Both the position numbers and the translations under genes were made by a program. The notes below the pieces were generated by a model. That model searched no databases. It was not told where the DNA came from and saw nothing but the letters and a program-made list of their open reading frames with translations. From Arenimonas soli (GTDB lineage Bacteria; Pseudomonadota; Gammaproteobacteria; Xanthomonadales; Xanthomonadaceae), in NCBI RefSeq assembly GCF_014643775.1, contig NZ_BMKC01000001.1, positions 1,240,001-1,304,000 of the forward strand: a stretch of 64,000 nucleotides of DNA, written 5' to 3'. Numbering within the stretch: the stretch's first letter is position 1; every line of letters begins with the position of its first letter. Below, piece by piece: positions 37,622 through 55,979 of the stretch.

Positions 37622-39376
37622 ATGCGCCTTTTCGCCACCGTGCTGCTGCTCACCACCCTGCCCGCCCTCGCCGCGCCGCCGCTGACGACGGTGGCCGAAG
37701 AATCGGGCTTCACCCGCACAGGCCGCTACGCGGAAGTTCAAGCGCTGTGCGAAGCCTTCGCCGCCCGCTACCCGACGGCGGTGCGCTGCTTCGACTTCGG
37801 CACCACGCCCCAGGGCCGGCCGATGAAGGCGCTGGTGGCGTCCACCTCGGGCGCGCTCGACCCGCTGGCCGCGCGCCGCGAAGGGCTGCCGGTGGTGCTT
37901 GTGCAGGGCGGCATCCACGCCGGCGAGATCGACGGCAAGGACGCCGGCTTCCTGGCCCTGCGCGAACTGCTCGAAGGCGAGGCGGCGCCGGGGGCGCTGG
38001 ACAAACAGGTGCTGCTGTTCGTGCCGGTGTTCAACGTCGACGGCCACGAACGCTTCAGCGCCTGGAACCGCCCCAACCAGCGCGGTCCGGTCGAAATGGG
38101 CTGGCGCACGACGGCGCAGAACCTCAACCTCAACCGCGACTACCTCAAGGCCGAGGCGCCGGAAATGCAGGCCATGCTGGCCCTGGTGAACGCCTGGGAC
38201 CCGCTGGCGGTGGTGGACCTGCACGCCACCAACGGCGCCCAGTTCGAACACGACATCGCGATCATGGTCGAACCGCTCTACGCCGGCGACCCGGCCCTGC
38301 AGGCCATTGGCCGCCAGTGGCGGGACGCCGTCATCGCCGACCTGGCCGGACAGGGCTCGCTGCCGCTGCCCTTCTACCCGTCCTTCGTGGTCTACGACGA
38401 CCCGGCCTCGGGGTTCACCGACTCGGTGGCGCCGCCGCGTTTTTCCACCGGCTACTTCTGGATGCGCAACCGCCTGGGCATGCTGGTGGAAACCCACTCC
38501 TGGCGCACCTACCCCGAACGCGTGCGCAGCACCCGCAACACGGTGGTGTCGGTGATCGAACAGATCGCCGAACACGGGCAGGACTGGTTACGCGCCGCGC
38601 GCGACGCCGACGTCGCCGCCAGCCAGCCCGACCCCACCCCGGCACCGCTGTCCTTCGCCGCCAGCGACAAGCTGCGCACCATCGACTTCCGCGGTTACGC
38701 CTACACCCGCGAACCCTCGGACGTCTCCGGCGCGCTGATGACCCGCTACGACGAATCCACGCCGCAGGTCTGGCAGGTGCCCCTGCGCGACGACGTGCAG
38801 CCGGCGATCACCGTGCCGCGGCCCGGCGCGGGTTACCTGGTGCCGGCCGAACATGCGGCACGGGTGGCCGCCAAGCTGCGCCTGCATGACCTGGTCTTCC
38901 ATGAACTCCCGGGGCTGGCGGAAACCCAGGTGCAGTCCTTCCGCGCCGCCAGCAAGACGTTCGGCGCCACACCGCTGGAAGGCCGGCAGACGCTGGCGGT
39001 CACCGGCGAATGGGCCGGCGAGCGCGTGGCGCTGGGCAAGGGTGCCCTGTACGTCCCGATCCGCCAGCCGCGCTCGCGCCTGGTGATGGCGCTGCTGGAA
39101 CCGCGGGCGCCCGACTCCCTGCTGGCCTGGGGCTGGTTCAACAACCACTTCGAAGCCAAGGAATACATGGAGGCCTACGTGGCCGAAGACGTGGCGCGGG
39201 AGATGCTGGCCAAAGACCCGGCGCTCCGCGAGGCTTTCCGGAAGCGCCTGGCCGAAGACGCTGCCTTCGCCGCCAGCCCGGCGGCGCGGCTGGACTTCTT
39301 CTACCGCCGGCACCCGTCCTACGACCAGGCCCTGGACCGCTACCCGGTGCTGCGCGTGGACAGCGACCCGCGCTGA
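37622..39376 (+). CDS. Secreted M14-family zinc carboxypeptidase
   Basis: 584 residues. Signal peptide MRLFATVLLLTTLPALAAP, then the M14 carboxypeptidase fold with zinc ligands HxxE in GGIHAGEIDGKD (His99, Glu102) and DLHATNG (His201), and the substrate-binding NLNRD (Arg172). The C-terminal 250 residues form extra beta-rich domains found in the large extracellular members of the family. Probably digests peptides in the periplasm or outside the cell, as is common in proteolytic Lysobacterales. Confidence 0.88.
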   Translation: MRLFATVLLLTTLPALAAPPLTTVAEESGFTRTGRYAEVQALCEAFAARYPTAVRCFDFGTTPQGRPMKALVASTSGALDPLAARREGLPVVLVQGGIHAGEIDGKDAGFLALRELLEGEAAPGALDKQVLLFVPVFNVDGHERFSAWNRPNQRGPVEMGWRTTAQNLNLNRDYLKAEAPEMQAMLALVNAWDPLAVVDLHATNGAQFEHDIAIMVEPLYAGDPALQAIGRQWRDAVIADLAGQGSLPLPFYPSFVVYDDPASGFTDSVAPPRFSTGYFWMRNRLGMLVETHSWRTYPERVRSTRNTVVSVIEQIAEHGQDWLRAARDADVAASQPDPTPAPLSFAASDKLRTIDFRGYAYTREPSDVSGALMTRYDESTPQVWQVPLRDDVQPAITVPRPGAGYLVPAEHAARVAAKLRLHDLVFHELPGLAETQVQSFRAASKTFGATPLEGRQTLAVTGEWAGERVALGKGALYVPIRQPRSRLVMALLEPRAPDSLLAWGWFNNHFEAKEYMEAYVAEDVAREMLAKDPALREAFRKRLAEDAAFAASPAARLDFFYRRHPSYDQALDRYPVLRVDSDPR

Positions 39377-39382
39377 ACCGGC

Positions 39383-40723
39383 TCAGCCCTTGCGCGCTGC
39401 CTCGCGGTCGGCGCGCAGGCGGTCGAGCTTTTCCTTGAGCTTGATTTCCAGGCCCCGTTCGACCGGCTGGTAATAGACGCGCTCGCCCATGGCGTCCGGG
39501 AAGGCGGTCTGGCCCAGCGCGATGCCCTCGGGCGCGTCGTGGTCGTACTGGTAGCCGCTGCCGTAACCCAAGGATTTCATCAGCTTGGTCGGCGCGTTGC
39601 GCAGGTGCAGCGGCACGTCCTGGGTGCCGGTTTCGCGAACGTCGGACTGCGCCGCCTTGAAGGCCACGTAGCCGGCGTTGGACTTGGCGGTGCTGGCCAG
39701 GTAGATCACCGCCTGCGCCAGCGCCAGGTCGCCTTCGGGGCTGCCCAGGCGATCGTAGGTGTCCCAGGCCTCCACGCAGATCTGCAGGCCGCGCGGGTCG
39801 GCCAGGCCGATGTCCTCGACCGCCATGCGGGTGATGCGCCGGGCCAGGTAGCCCGGGTCGCAGCCGCCGTCGAGCATGCGCGCAAACCAGTAAAGCGCCG
39901 CGTCCGGGTTCGAGCTGCGCACCGATTTGTGCAGGGCCGAGATCTGGTCGTAGAACTGCTCGCCGCCCTTGTCGAAGCGCCGGGTGCGGTCGGCCAGCAC
40001 CTGGGCCAGCGTGGTTTCGGTGATGTGGCCGCCCTCGTCGGCGGCCAGCTCGGCGGCGATTTCCAGCAAGGTCAGCGCCCGGCGCACGTCGCCGTCGGCG
40101 GCGCCGGCGATGTCGCGCAGGCGCGCCTGGTCCACCGCGATGCCCTGCCCGCCCAGGCCGCGCGTCTCGTCCTGTAGGGCGCGATGCAGGGCGGCGACGA
40201 TGTCGTCCACCGACACGGCTTCGAGCACGTGCACCCGGCAGCGCGATAGCAGCGCCGAATTGAGCTCGAAGCTGGGGTTTTCCGTGGTGGCGCCGACGAA
40301 CAGGATGCTGCCGCGTTCGATGTGCGGCAGGAAGGCGTCCTGCTGGGTCTTGTTGAAGCGGTGCACCTCGTCCACGAACAGCACCGTGCGCCGGCCTTCG
40401 TTGAAGCGCGTCTCGGCGGCCGCCAGCACTTCGCGCACCTGCGGCAGGCCCGAGAGCACCGCCGAAATGGCGACGAACTCGGCCTCGGCGTATCGCGCCA
40501 GCAGCAGGGCCAGCGTGGTCTTGCCGCAGCCCGGCGGGCCCCAGAGGATCATCGAATGCACGCGCCCCGATTCCACCGCGCGGCGCAGCGCCGAACCCGG
40601 CGCCAGCAGCCGGCGCTGGCCGACCATGTCGTCCAGGCTGGCCGGACGCATGCGCTCGGCCAGGGGCTTGAGGCCCTCGGGCGGTGCGAACAGCGGGGCG
40701 GACGGGGAGGCTTTTCGGCTCAC
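39383..40723 (-). CDS. rarA: Replication-associated recombination protein A (RarA/MgsA)
   Basis: 446 residues. AAA+ ATPase with Walker A GPPGCGKTT (62-70), Walker B LFVDEVHRFNK, sensor 1 GATTENPSFEL, and the MgsA C-terminal tetramerisation domain (KGGEQFYDQISALHKSVRSSNPDAALYW). Acts at stalled replication forks with SSB and clamp. In an operon with lolA and ftsK as in E. coli. Confidence 0.96.
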   Translation of the reverse strand: MSRKASPSAPLFAPPEGLKPLAERMRPASLDDMVGQRRLLAPGSALRRAVESGRVHSMILWGPPGCGKTTLALLLARYAEAEFVAISAVLSGLPQVREVLAAAETRFNEGRRTVLFVDEVHRFNKTQQDAFLPHIERGSILFVGATTENPSFELNSALLSRCRVHVLEAVSVDDIVAALHRALQDETRGLGGQGIAVDQARLRDIAGAADGDVRRALTLLEIAAELAADEGGHITETTLAQVLADRTRRFDKGGEQFYDQISALHKSVRSSNPDAALYWFARMLDGGCDPGYLARRITRMAVEDIGLADPRGLQICVEAWDTYDRLGSPEGDLALAQAVIYLASTAKSNAGYVAFKAAQSDVRETGTQDVPLHLRNAPTKLMKSLGYGSGYQYDHDAPEGIALGQTAFPDAMGERVYYQPVERGLEIKLKEKLDRLRADREAARKG

Positions 40724-40746
40724 GGGCTCAGTTTAGCCCCGTTCCC

Positions 40747-41394
40747 TCAATCGGCCAGCGGCATCACTTCGGCGGCCTGGGCCATTTCGCCCACCACTTC
40801 GGTGCCCGGCGGCGGCGTGAAGGCGAAGGTGCCGGCATCGAAGTCCGGGTTGCGCTGCCAGCCGCTGAAACGCACCTCGGTGCGCTGGCCCAGGCCGTCG
40901 CTCATCTCCATCACCACCAGGCCATTGGCGTCGAAGCCCAGGCGGGCGCTTTCGAACGGGGACTCCTCGGGCTTGCGCGGGGTCAGCGCCAGCCAGGACA
41001 TGCCGTCGGACTGCACGCCCTCGACCACCTCGAACTGGCGGTCGAGCTCGCTCGGGTCCACCAGCACCGACAGCGGGCTGCCCTGCTCTTCGAGGCTCTG
41101 GATGCGCACGGTCACCTGTTCCAGGTCCGGGTCGTGGATCCAGACGTGGGTGCCGTCGGCGACGATCACCTGCGGGAAGGGCTGCACCACTTCCCAGCGG
41201 AACTCACGCGGCGCACGCAGCTTGAGCGTGCCGCTGGACGACTCCAGCAGTTCGCCATCGGGGGCATGCACGCGCTGCTCGAAATCCGCCGCCATGCCCG
41301 TCATGCCGGCACCGAAGGCGTCTAGCTGGTCGCGCGCACCGGCGTGGGCCAGGGGCGCGGCAAGGGCAAGCAGGAAGAGAACGAACAGGCGCAT
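40747..41394 (-). CDS. lolA: Outer-membrane lipoprotein carrier protein LolA
   Basis: 215 residues. Signal peptide MRLFVLFLLALAAPLAHA; mature LolA fold: MAADFEQRVHAPDGELLESSSGTLKLRAPREFRWEVVQPFPQVIVADGTHVWIHDPDLEQVTVR. Takes lipoproteins from LolCDE across the periplasm to LolB. Between ftsK and rarA. Confidence 0.96.
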   Translation of the reverse strand: MRLFVLFLLALAAPLAHAGARDQLDAFGAGMTGMAADFEQRVHAPDGELLESSSGTLKLRAPREFRWEVVQPFPQVIVADGTHVWIHDPDLEQVTVRIQSLEEQGSPLSVLVDPSELDRQFEVVEGVQSDGMSWLALTPRKPEESPFESARLGFDANGLVVMEMSDGLGQRTEVRFSGWQRNPDFDAGTFAFTPPPGTEVVGEMAQAAEVMPLAD

Positions 41395-41497
41395 CGAAGT
41401 GACCTCGGTTTGCTTTGGTGGCCAGTGTGTCGCGGCTTGCCTGAACGGCGCTTGCGGCGCTTGAACGGTGGCTTAAACCATCCGGCCGGAAGCCGCT

Positions 41498-43816
<2,319 letters not shown>

Positions 43817-43840
43817 CGAGAGAAAATGCCTCAGAAGGTC

Positions 43841-43863
43841 GTTATAGCTGGCTGTTTATACAG
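43841..43863 (-). promoter_or_regulatory. Palindrome in the ftsK-trxB intergenic region, candidate operator
   Basis: CTGTTTATACAG (43852-43863) is a near-perfect 12-base palindrome in an A+T-rich island of a G+C-rich gap. On the minus strand a TATAAC -10-like box lies 25 bases before the ftsK start, and the palindrome falls in its spacer. E. coli ftsK (dinH) has a LexA site at this place, but the half-site spacing here is 4, not 8. Confidence 0.35.
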
Positions 43864-43934
43864 CAGTTTGCGATTTCGCGCCCACTGCCCCCCGGGCAGA
43901 CCCCGGAACGCTGAGGTCCGGGGGTTCGCCTTGA

Positions 43935-46102
<2,168 letters not shown>

Positions 46103-46894
46103 CCACCCCGCGGCCTTCCCGCCGGCGGCGCAGGCGCTTGAAGAACCCAACGGGCTGCTGGCCTGGGGCGGTGACCTGTCGCCCGAACGCCTGGGCGCCG
46201 CTTACCGCCAGGGCATCTTCCCGTGGTTCAGCGAAGGCCAGCCGCCGCTGTGGTGGTGCCCCGATCCGCGCGCCGTGTTCGACACCCGCGGCATCCGCCT
46301 GCCCGGCCGCTTTCGTCGCCAGCTGCGCAAGAGTCCCTGGACGGTGCGCGCCGACACCTGTTTCGACGCCGTCGTCGATGCCTGCGCGCGCGCCCCGCGC
46401 CCCGGCCAGGACGGCACCTGGATCCTACCCGCGATGCAGGAGGCCTACGGCCGCCTGCACCGGCTCGGGCACGCCCACAGCATCGAAGTCTTCGACGGCG
46501 ATACCCTGGTCGGCGGCCTGTACGGCGTGGCCTCGGGCGAGATGTTCAGCGCCGAAAGCATGTTCAGTGGCCAATCCGGGGGCTCGAAGGTGGCGCTGGC
46601 GGCGCTGGGCCACTGGCTGTCCGGCTGGGGCTGGCCGCTGATCGACGCCCAGGTCGGCAACCCGCACCTGATGTCGCTCGGGGCTCATGAAATGCCGCGG
46701 GCGTCCTACCTGGCGCGCCTGGCGGACCTGGCCGGGCGTCCGGGGCGCCCGGGAAACTGGTCCGCACTACCGCCGCTGGCGGCAGCATCACTGGCAGGCG
46801 TCAGCGGCGGTTAACCAAATTTTTGCAAGTGGGGCAAGGAGATGGCAGAATCACCGGCTTCCAAGCGCGGTTCCCCCGCCCAGCGAAACAGAGA

Positions 46895-47113
46895 ATGTCC
46901 AAAGACGATTGCATTGAATTCGAAGGTACGGTTCTCGAGACCCTCCCGAACACCATGTTCCGGGTCAAGCTCGAGAACGGCCATGTCATCACGGCCCACA
47001 TTTCCGGCCGCATGCGCAAGAACTACATCCGCATCCTGACCGGCGACAAGGTCAAGGTCGAGATGACCCCCTACGACCTGACCAAGGGTCGCATCACCTA
47101 CCGCATGAAATAA
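46895..47113 (+). CDS. infA: Translation initiation factor IF-1
   Basis: 72 residues, standard size: [67 protein letters not shown], a single S1-type OB fold. Binds the ribosomal A site at initiation. Its TAA is directly followed by the clpA stop on the other strand (no intervening base). Confidence 0.98.
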   Translation: MSKDDCIEFEGTVLETLPNTMFRVKLENGHVITAHISGRMRKNYIRILTGDKVKVEMTPYDLTKGRITYRMK

Positions 47114-49390
<2,277 letters not shown>

Positions 49391-49428
49391 GCTCTGCTCC
49401 GGAACGTTTGCTCCGATATGGGGCCAGC

Positions 49429-49755
49429 CTAGGCTTTTTCCATGGTGCACAACAGGGGGTGCTGGTGCTCCCTGGAGAACTCGTTGACTTGCGTTACCTT
49501 CGATTCAGCCACTTCGCGCGTGTAGACGCCGCAAACGCCCTTGCCCCGCGTGTGGACATGCAGCATCACCTGGGTGGCCTGTTCGCGGTTGAGCGCAAAG
49601 AAAACCTGCAGGACCTCGACCACGAAGTCCATGGGCGTGAAGTCATCGTTGAGCAGCACGACCTGGTACAGGGGCGGCCGGACAACCTCGGGCTTGGCGG
49701 TCTCGACCGCCACGCCATGGTCGTGTTCGCGTTCGGGTGGGCGATTCTGGGACAT
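49429..49755 (-). CDS. clpS: Clp adaptor ClpS
   Basis: 108 residues. Core [24 protein letters not shown]...[29 protein letters not shown] with the N-degron pocket residues (NDD, HxxG region). The N-terminal extension is disordered. ClpS delivers N-degron substrates to ClpA. 38 bases upstream of clpA. A -10-like TATACT lies only 10 bases before the ATG, so the mRNA may be nearly leaderless. Confidence 0.97.
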   Translation of the reverse strand: MSQNRPPEREHDHGVAVETAKPEVVRPPLYQVVLLNDDFTPMDFVVEVLQVFFALNREQATQVMLHVHTRGKGVCGVYTREVAESKVTQVNEFSREHQHPLLCTMEKA

Positions 49756-49813
49756 GGGGCAAGTATAAGATGGTCGGGCCGGATCCCGCCGGCAACCGAC
49801 CCGGAGCGCCCAC

Positions 49814-50278
49814 ATGCCTTTCCGCCTCGCCCTGATCACCCTCGCCCTGCTGGCCGCCCCCGCCCTGGCGGCGGACCATGACGCCGTCGTGAAAGCCCAG
49901 CTCGAATCCAAGGGAACACCCTTCACGATCGATGAAGACGGCGATTTCCAGATCACCGTACGCGTCGCCGGCGACCGCACCCAGCTGGTCTGGGTCCGGT
50001 CCACGGTCCAGGCCACCGGCCAGTTCAAGGTCCGCGAGATCTGGTCGCCGGGCTACCGCGCGCCGACCGGGGATTTCACCGCCGCCATCGCCAACGACCT
50101 GCTCGAGCGCAGCAACAACCTCAAGCTGGGCGCCTGGGTGAAGCAGGACGACGTGGCCATGCTGGTCATCAAGGTGCCGGCCGATGCCAGTGCCGACGCC
50201 CTGGACGAGGCGATCGACCTGGCCGCCGCCGCGGCCGACGCGGTCGAGCGCCAGCTGCTGGGTTCCGACGAACTTTGA
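49814..50278 (+). CDS. Secreted hypothetical protein (154 aa), YbjN-like fold possible
   Basis: Signal peptide [21 protein letters not shown]. The mature part ([57 protein letters not shown]...) has the helix-strand pattern of YbjN/type III chaperone-like proteins, but here in the periplasm. Overlaps the Nudix gene by 4 bases. Function unknown. Confidence 0.8.
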   Translation: MPFRLALITLALLAAPALAADHDAVVKAQLESKGTPFTIDEDGDFQITVRVAGDRTQLVWVRSTVQATGQFKVREIWSPGYRAPTGDFTAAIANDLLERSNNLKLGAWVKQDDVAMLVIKVPADASADALDEAIDLAAAAADAVERQLLGSDEL

Positions 50279-50739
50279 ACTACCGCAGCGGCCGCTTCTG
50301 GCAACCGGATGTCACCGTCGCCACCGTGGTCGTGCGCGGGGGCCGGCTGCTGGTGGTCGAGGAACAGGTGCAGGGCGCGCTGGTGCTGAACCAGCCGGCC
50401 GGCCACCTCGAGCCCGACGAAAGCCTGCACGAGGCGGCGCGCCGCGAAACCCTGGAAGAAACCGGCTGGGAGGTCGAACTGACCGCCTTCATCGGCGCCT
50501 ACCAGTGGGCGTCGCCGCGTGACGGCAAACATTTCCTGCGCATGGCCTTCGCCGCCGAGCCGCGCCGGCACCACCCCGACCGGCCGCTGGACGAAGGCAT
50601 CGTGCGCGCGCTTTGGCTGACGCCGGGCGAACTGGCGGCCGAATCGGCCCGGCACCGCAGCCCGATGGTCTGGAGGGTCGCCGAGGACTTCCTGGCCGGG
50701 CGCCGCCTGCCCCTGAACGCCACGATCCACGTCGCATGA
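50275..50739 (+). CDS. nudJ: Nudix hydrolase, NudJ-like phosphatase
   Basis: 154 residues from a TTG start inside the preceding gene's end. Nudix box [25 protein letters not shown] (G-x5-E-x7-REUxEExGU). In E. coli nudJ precedes mnmA and hflD in the same order, and NudJ hydrolyses nucleoside di-/triphosphates and hydroxymethylpyrimidine pyrophosphate. Overlaps mnmA by 4 bases. Confidence 0.93.
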   Translation: MNYRSGRFWQPDVTVATVVVRGGRLLVVEEQVQGALVLNQPAGHLEPDESLHEAARRETLEETGWEVELTAFIGAYQWASPRDGKHFLRMAFAAEPRRHHPDRPLDEGIVRALWLTPGELAAESARHRSPMVWRVAEDFLAGRRLPLNATIHVA

Positions 50740-51896
50740 CTCCCGCCCGGGTCATCGTCGGCCTGTCCGGCGGCGTCGATTCTTCCGTGGCCGCCCTGCT
50801 GCTCAAGCGCCAGGGCGAGTCCCTGGCCGGGCTGTTCATGCAGAACTGGGACGACGACGCACAGGGAGGTGCTAGTGCCGCGGGAGGCAGGATGCCGGGA
50901 GCGGCAGACAAGAGTAACTGCCGGGCCGAAGACGACCGCCGGGACGCGCTGCGCATCGCCGGCCTGCTCGGCATCCCCTTCCACAGCCGCAATTTCGCCG
51001 CCCAGTACTGGGCCGACGTCTTCCAGCATTTCCTCGACGAATACCGCGCCGGGCGCACGCCCAACCCGGACGTGCTGTGCAACCGCGAGATCAAGTTCAA
51101 GACTTTCCTCGACGAAGCCCGCGCCCTGGGCGCCGAGGCCATCGCCACCGGCCACTACGCCCGGGTCGAACAACGCGAGGGCCGTTGGGCCCTGCTGCGC
51201 GGCGTCGATACCGGCAAGGACCAGAGTTATTTCCTGCACCAGCTTGGCCAGGAACAGCTGGCCGCCACCTTGTTCCCGATCGGCCACCTGCCCAAGGCCG
51301 AGGTGCGCCGGCTGGCCGCCGAGGCCGGGCTGCCGACCGCGGCCAAGAAGGATTCCACCGGCATCTGTTTCATCGGCGAACGCGACTTCCGCGAGTTCCT
51401 GGGCCGCTACCTGCCCGCCCGCCCCGGCGAGATCCGCGACCCGCACGGCGTGGTCGTCGGTGAACACGCCGGCTGCTGGTACTACACCCTGGGCCAGCGT
51501 GAAGGCCTGCACATCGGCGGCGTGCGCGGCCGCTCGGCCGCGCCCTGGTTCGTGGTGGCCAAGGACGTGGCCAACAACGTCCTGGTCGTCGACCAGGGCA
51601 GCTCCAGCCCCTACCTGCTTTCGACCCGGCTGCGTTCGGAGCCGGCGCACTGGGTCGCCGGCGCGCCCGAATCGGCCCGTTTCGACTGCACCGCCAAGAC
51701 CCGATACCGCCAGGACGACCAGGCATGCACGGTGGAGGTGGACGCGGACGGTGCGCTTTCCGTAGCCTTCGCGTCCCCGCAGCGCGCGGTCACGCCCGGC
51801 CAGTCCGTGGTGTTCTACCGCGACGATGAATGCCTGGGTGGCGCCGTGATCGCCGCCACCGACGCCCCCCTGGAAAGGAAAACCGCCCCGCCATGA
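50736..51896 (+). CDS. mnmA: tRNA U34 2-thiouridylase MnmA, with internal insertion
   Basis: 386 residues. P-loop SGGVDSS (11-17), catalytic Cys115 ([12 protein letters not shown]) and Cys211 (STGICFIGE). Adds sulfur to C2 of the wobble U in tRNAs for Lys, Glu and Gln. Between NWDDD and the conserved C-x-A-E-D there are 20 residues rich in Gly/Ala ([10 protein letters not shown]..., 42-61) where E. coli has only about four, in the loop near the nucleotide and tRNA binding face. Otherwise normal. In operon nudJ-mnmA-hflD. Confidence 0.96.
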   Translation: MTPARVIVGLSGGVDSSVAALLLKRQGESLAGLFMQNWDDDAQGGASAAGGRMPGAADKSNCRAEDDRRDALRIAGLLGIPFHSRNFAAQYWADVFQHFLDEYRAGRTPNPDVLCNREIKFKTFLDEARALGAEAIATGHYARVEQREGRWALLRGVDTGKDQSYFLHQLGQEQLAATLFPIGHLPKAEVRRLAAEAGLPTAAKKDSTGICFIGERDFREFLGRYLPARPGEIRDPHGVVVGEHAGCWYYTLGQREGLHIGGVRGRSAAPWFVVAKDVANNVLVVDQGSSSPYLLSTRLRSEPAHWVAGAPESARFDCTAKTRYRQDDQACTVEVDADGALSVAFASPQRAVTPGQSVVFYRDDECLGGAVIAATDAPLERKTAPP

Positions 51897-52504
51897 AGGA
51901 TCGCGCCCTTGCCCTCGCCGGCCTGCTGCAGGCCGTGCAGCTGGTCCAGCAGATGGCCCAGACCGGCCAGGCCCAGTCGGAACCGCTGGCCGCCAGCATC
52001 GACAGCCTGTTCCGCTTCGACGCCGAATCACCCGAAGCCGTCTTCGATGGCGCGCACAAACTGCGGCCCGGGCTGGAACGCCTGATCGGCCAGCTCGACG
52101 GCGGCGCCGGCCGCGACGCGGCCCTGACCCGCATGGCCATGACCGTGCTGCACCTGGAGCGCAAGTTCATCAACCACCCGCGGGCGCCCGGCGCCGTGCA
52201 CGACGGCCTGGAAGACATCGCCCGCCAGCGTGAACACTTCGGCGCGGCCCATCCCACCGTGCTGGCGCGGCTGGGCGAGCTGTACGCCAATGAAGTCTCG
52301 CCGGTCGGTCCGCGCGTGCTGGTGCAGGGCAACCCGGTCTACCTGGGCCAGCCCGACGTAGTCGGCGAGGTCCGCGCCACGCTGCTGGCGGCGCTGCGCG
52401 CGGCCGTGCTGTGGCGCCAGCTGGGCGGCAGCTACTGGGACTTCCTGGTCGGCCGCCGTGCCCTCGCGCAGGCCACCAGGGAGTGGCTCGCGGCCACGGC
52501 CTGA
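51893..52504 (+). CDS. hflD: High frequency lysogenization protein HflD homolog
   Basis: 203 residues, all-helical: [26 protein letters not shown]...[11 protein letters not shown]...IARQREHF...[22 protein letters not shown], the HflD signature. Peripheral membrane protein that, in E. coli, binds phage lambda CII. Starts 4 bases before the mnmA stop. Confidence 0.95.
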   Translation: MKDRALALAGLLQAVQLVQQMAQTGQAQSEPLAASIDSLFRFDAESPEAVFDGAHKLRPGLERLIGQLDGGAGRDAALTRMAMTVLHLERKFINHPRAPGAVHDGLEDIARQREHFGAAHPTVLARLGELYANEVSPVGPRVLVQGNPVYLGQPDVVGEVRATLLAALRAAVLWRQLGGSYWDFLVGRRALAQATREWLAATA

Positions 52505-52588
52505 CGCCGGCGCGCCGCGGTCGCGGCCCGGACGGGAGGGTACGGTTTGGGGCATAATACGGGGCTAACCAGCCCCCGGAGCCTGTCC

Positions 52589-55339
<2,751 letters not shown>

Positions 55340-55378
55340 TCCCGCCAACCACCGGTGGGAGGGCTTCAGCCCCGAACG

Positions 55379-55410
55379 AACGGCCCGCGCAAGCGGGCCG
55401 TTCTTCTTTC
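55379..55410 (+). terminator. Intrinsic terminator after acnA
   Basis: 10-bp perfect stem AACGGCCCGC / GCGGGCCGTT with a GCAA tetraloop and the tail TTCTTCTTTC. 39 bases after the acnA stop. On the other strand it also follows the converging lipoprotein gene. Confidence 0.93.
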
Positions 55411-55430
55411 GGTATTCGCCGACGCGAGAA

Positions 55431-55979
55431 TTATTCCCAGTCCGCCGAGATCAGCTTCCAGTCGTCGCCTTCCCGGCGCCAGCCGGTTTTCACCTGGTAG
55501 ACCTCGGCGCGTTCGGGCATCCAGCCGGTGCCGCCCCGGGCCGCGGCGGTGAAATTCACGCGGGCCCGGTCCTGCCCGACCAGTTCCACGTCCAGCGGCC
55601 CCAGGGTCACCCCCACCTGCCGGTTTCGCAGCCACAGCAACGCCAGATAGCGTCGGAAGCGGTCACGGTCCATGCCCTGCGGGCCGGCGAAATCGTCTGC
55701 GAAATTTTCCACCAGTGCGTCGCTGTCGCGCGCTTCGGCGGCCGCCTCCATGGCCGCGATGGTCTCGCGCAGGGCCTGTTCCGGTGGCGTCCTGGAACAG
55801 CCTGCGGCCAGGGCGAGCAGCCCCAGGGCCAGGGCCGTGAAGACGGCGCGAAACCATACGCCATGCGCCTTGCCTGGCCCCGGACGGTATGCTCCAATCG
55901 AGCGAATACTCCAATTCCGTTCATGTGCGCGCAGCGCGCTGCGGGGAGTACCGGCATCGGGTATCGAGGGGAAGTGCAT
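55431..55979 (-). CDS. Putative lipoprotein with NTF2/SnoaL-like domain
   Basis: A hydrophobic stretch FTALALGLLALAAGC with a lipobox (LAAGC) precedes a domain of about 115 residues (LRETIAAMEAAAEARDSDALVENFADDFAGPQGMDRDRFRRYLALLWLRNRQVGVTLGP...VYQVKTGWRREGDDWKLISADWE) that has the pattern of SnoaL/NTF2-like folds. The start is unclear: no ATG, GTG or TTG lies close to the signal; the nearest in-frame ATG (55979) would add about 45 residues and overlaps the rpfB start codon head to head. A non-standard start (ATT at about 55903) is possible. Confidence 0.7.
   Translation of the reverse strand: MHFPSIPDAGTPRSALRAHERNWSIRSIGAYRPGPGKAHGVWFRAVFTALALGLLALAAGCSRTPPEQALRETIAAMEAAAEARDSDALVENFADDFAGPQGMDRDRFRRYLALLWLRNRQVGVTLGPLDVELVGQDRARVNFTAAARGGTGWMPERAEVYQVKTGWRREGDDWKLISADWE

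Noticed and set aside
43852-43863. E. coli-type LexA box
   Set aside because: CTGT and ACAG are separated by 4 bases instead of 8, so the known site geometry is not met; kept only as an unspecified palindrome.
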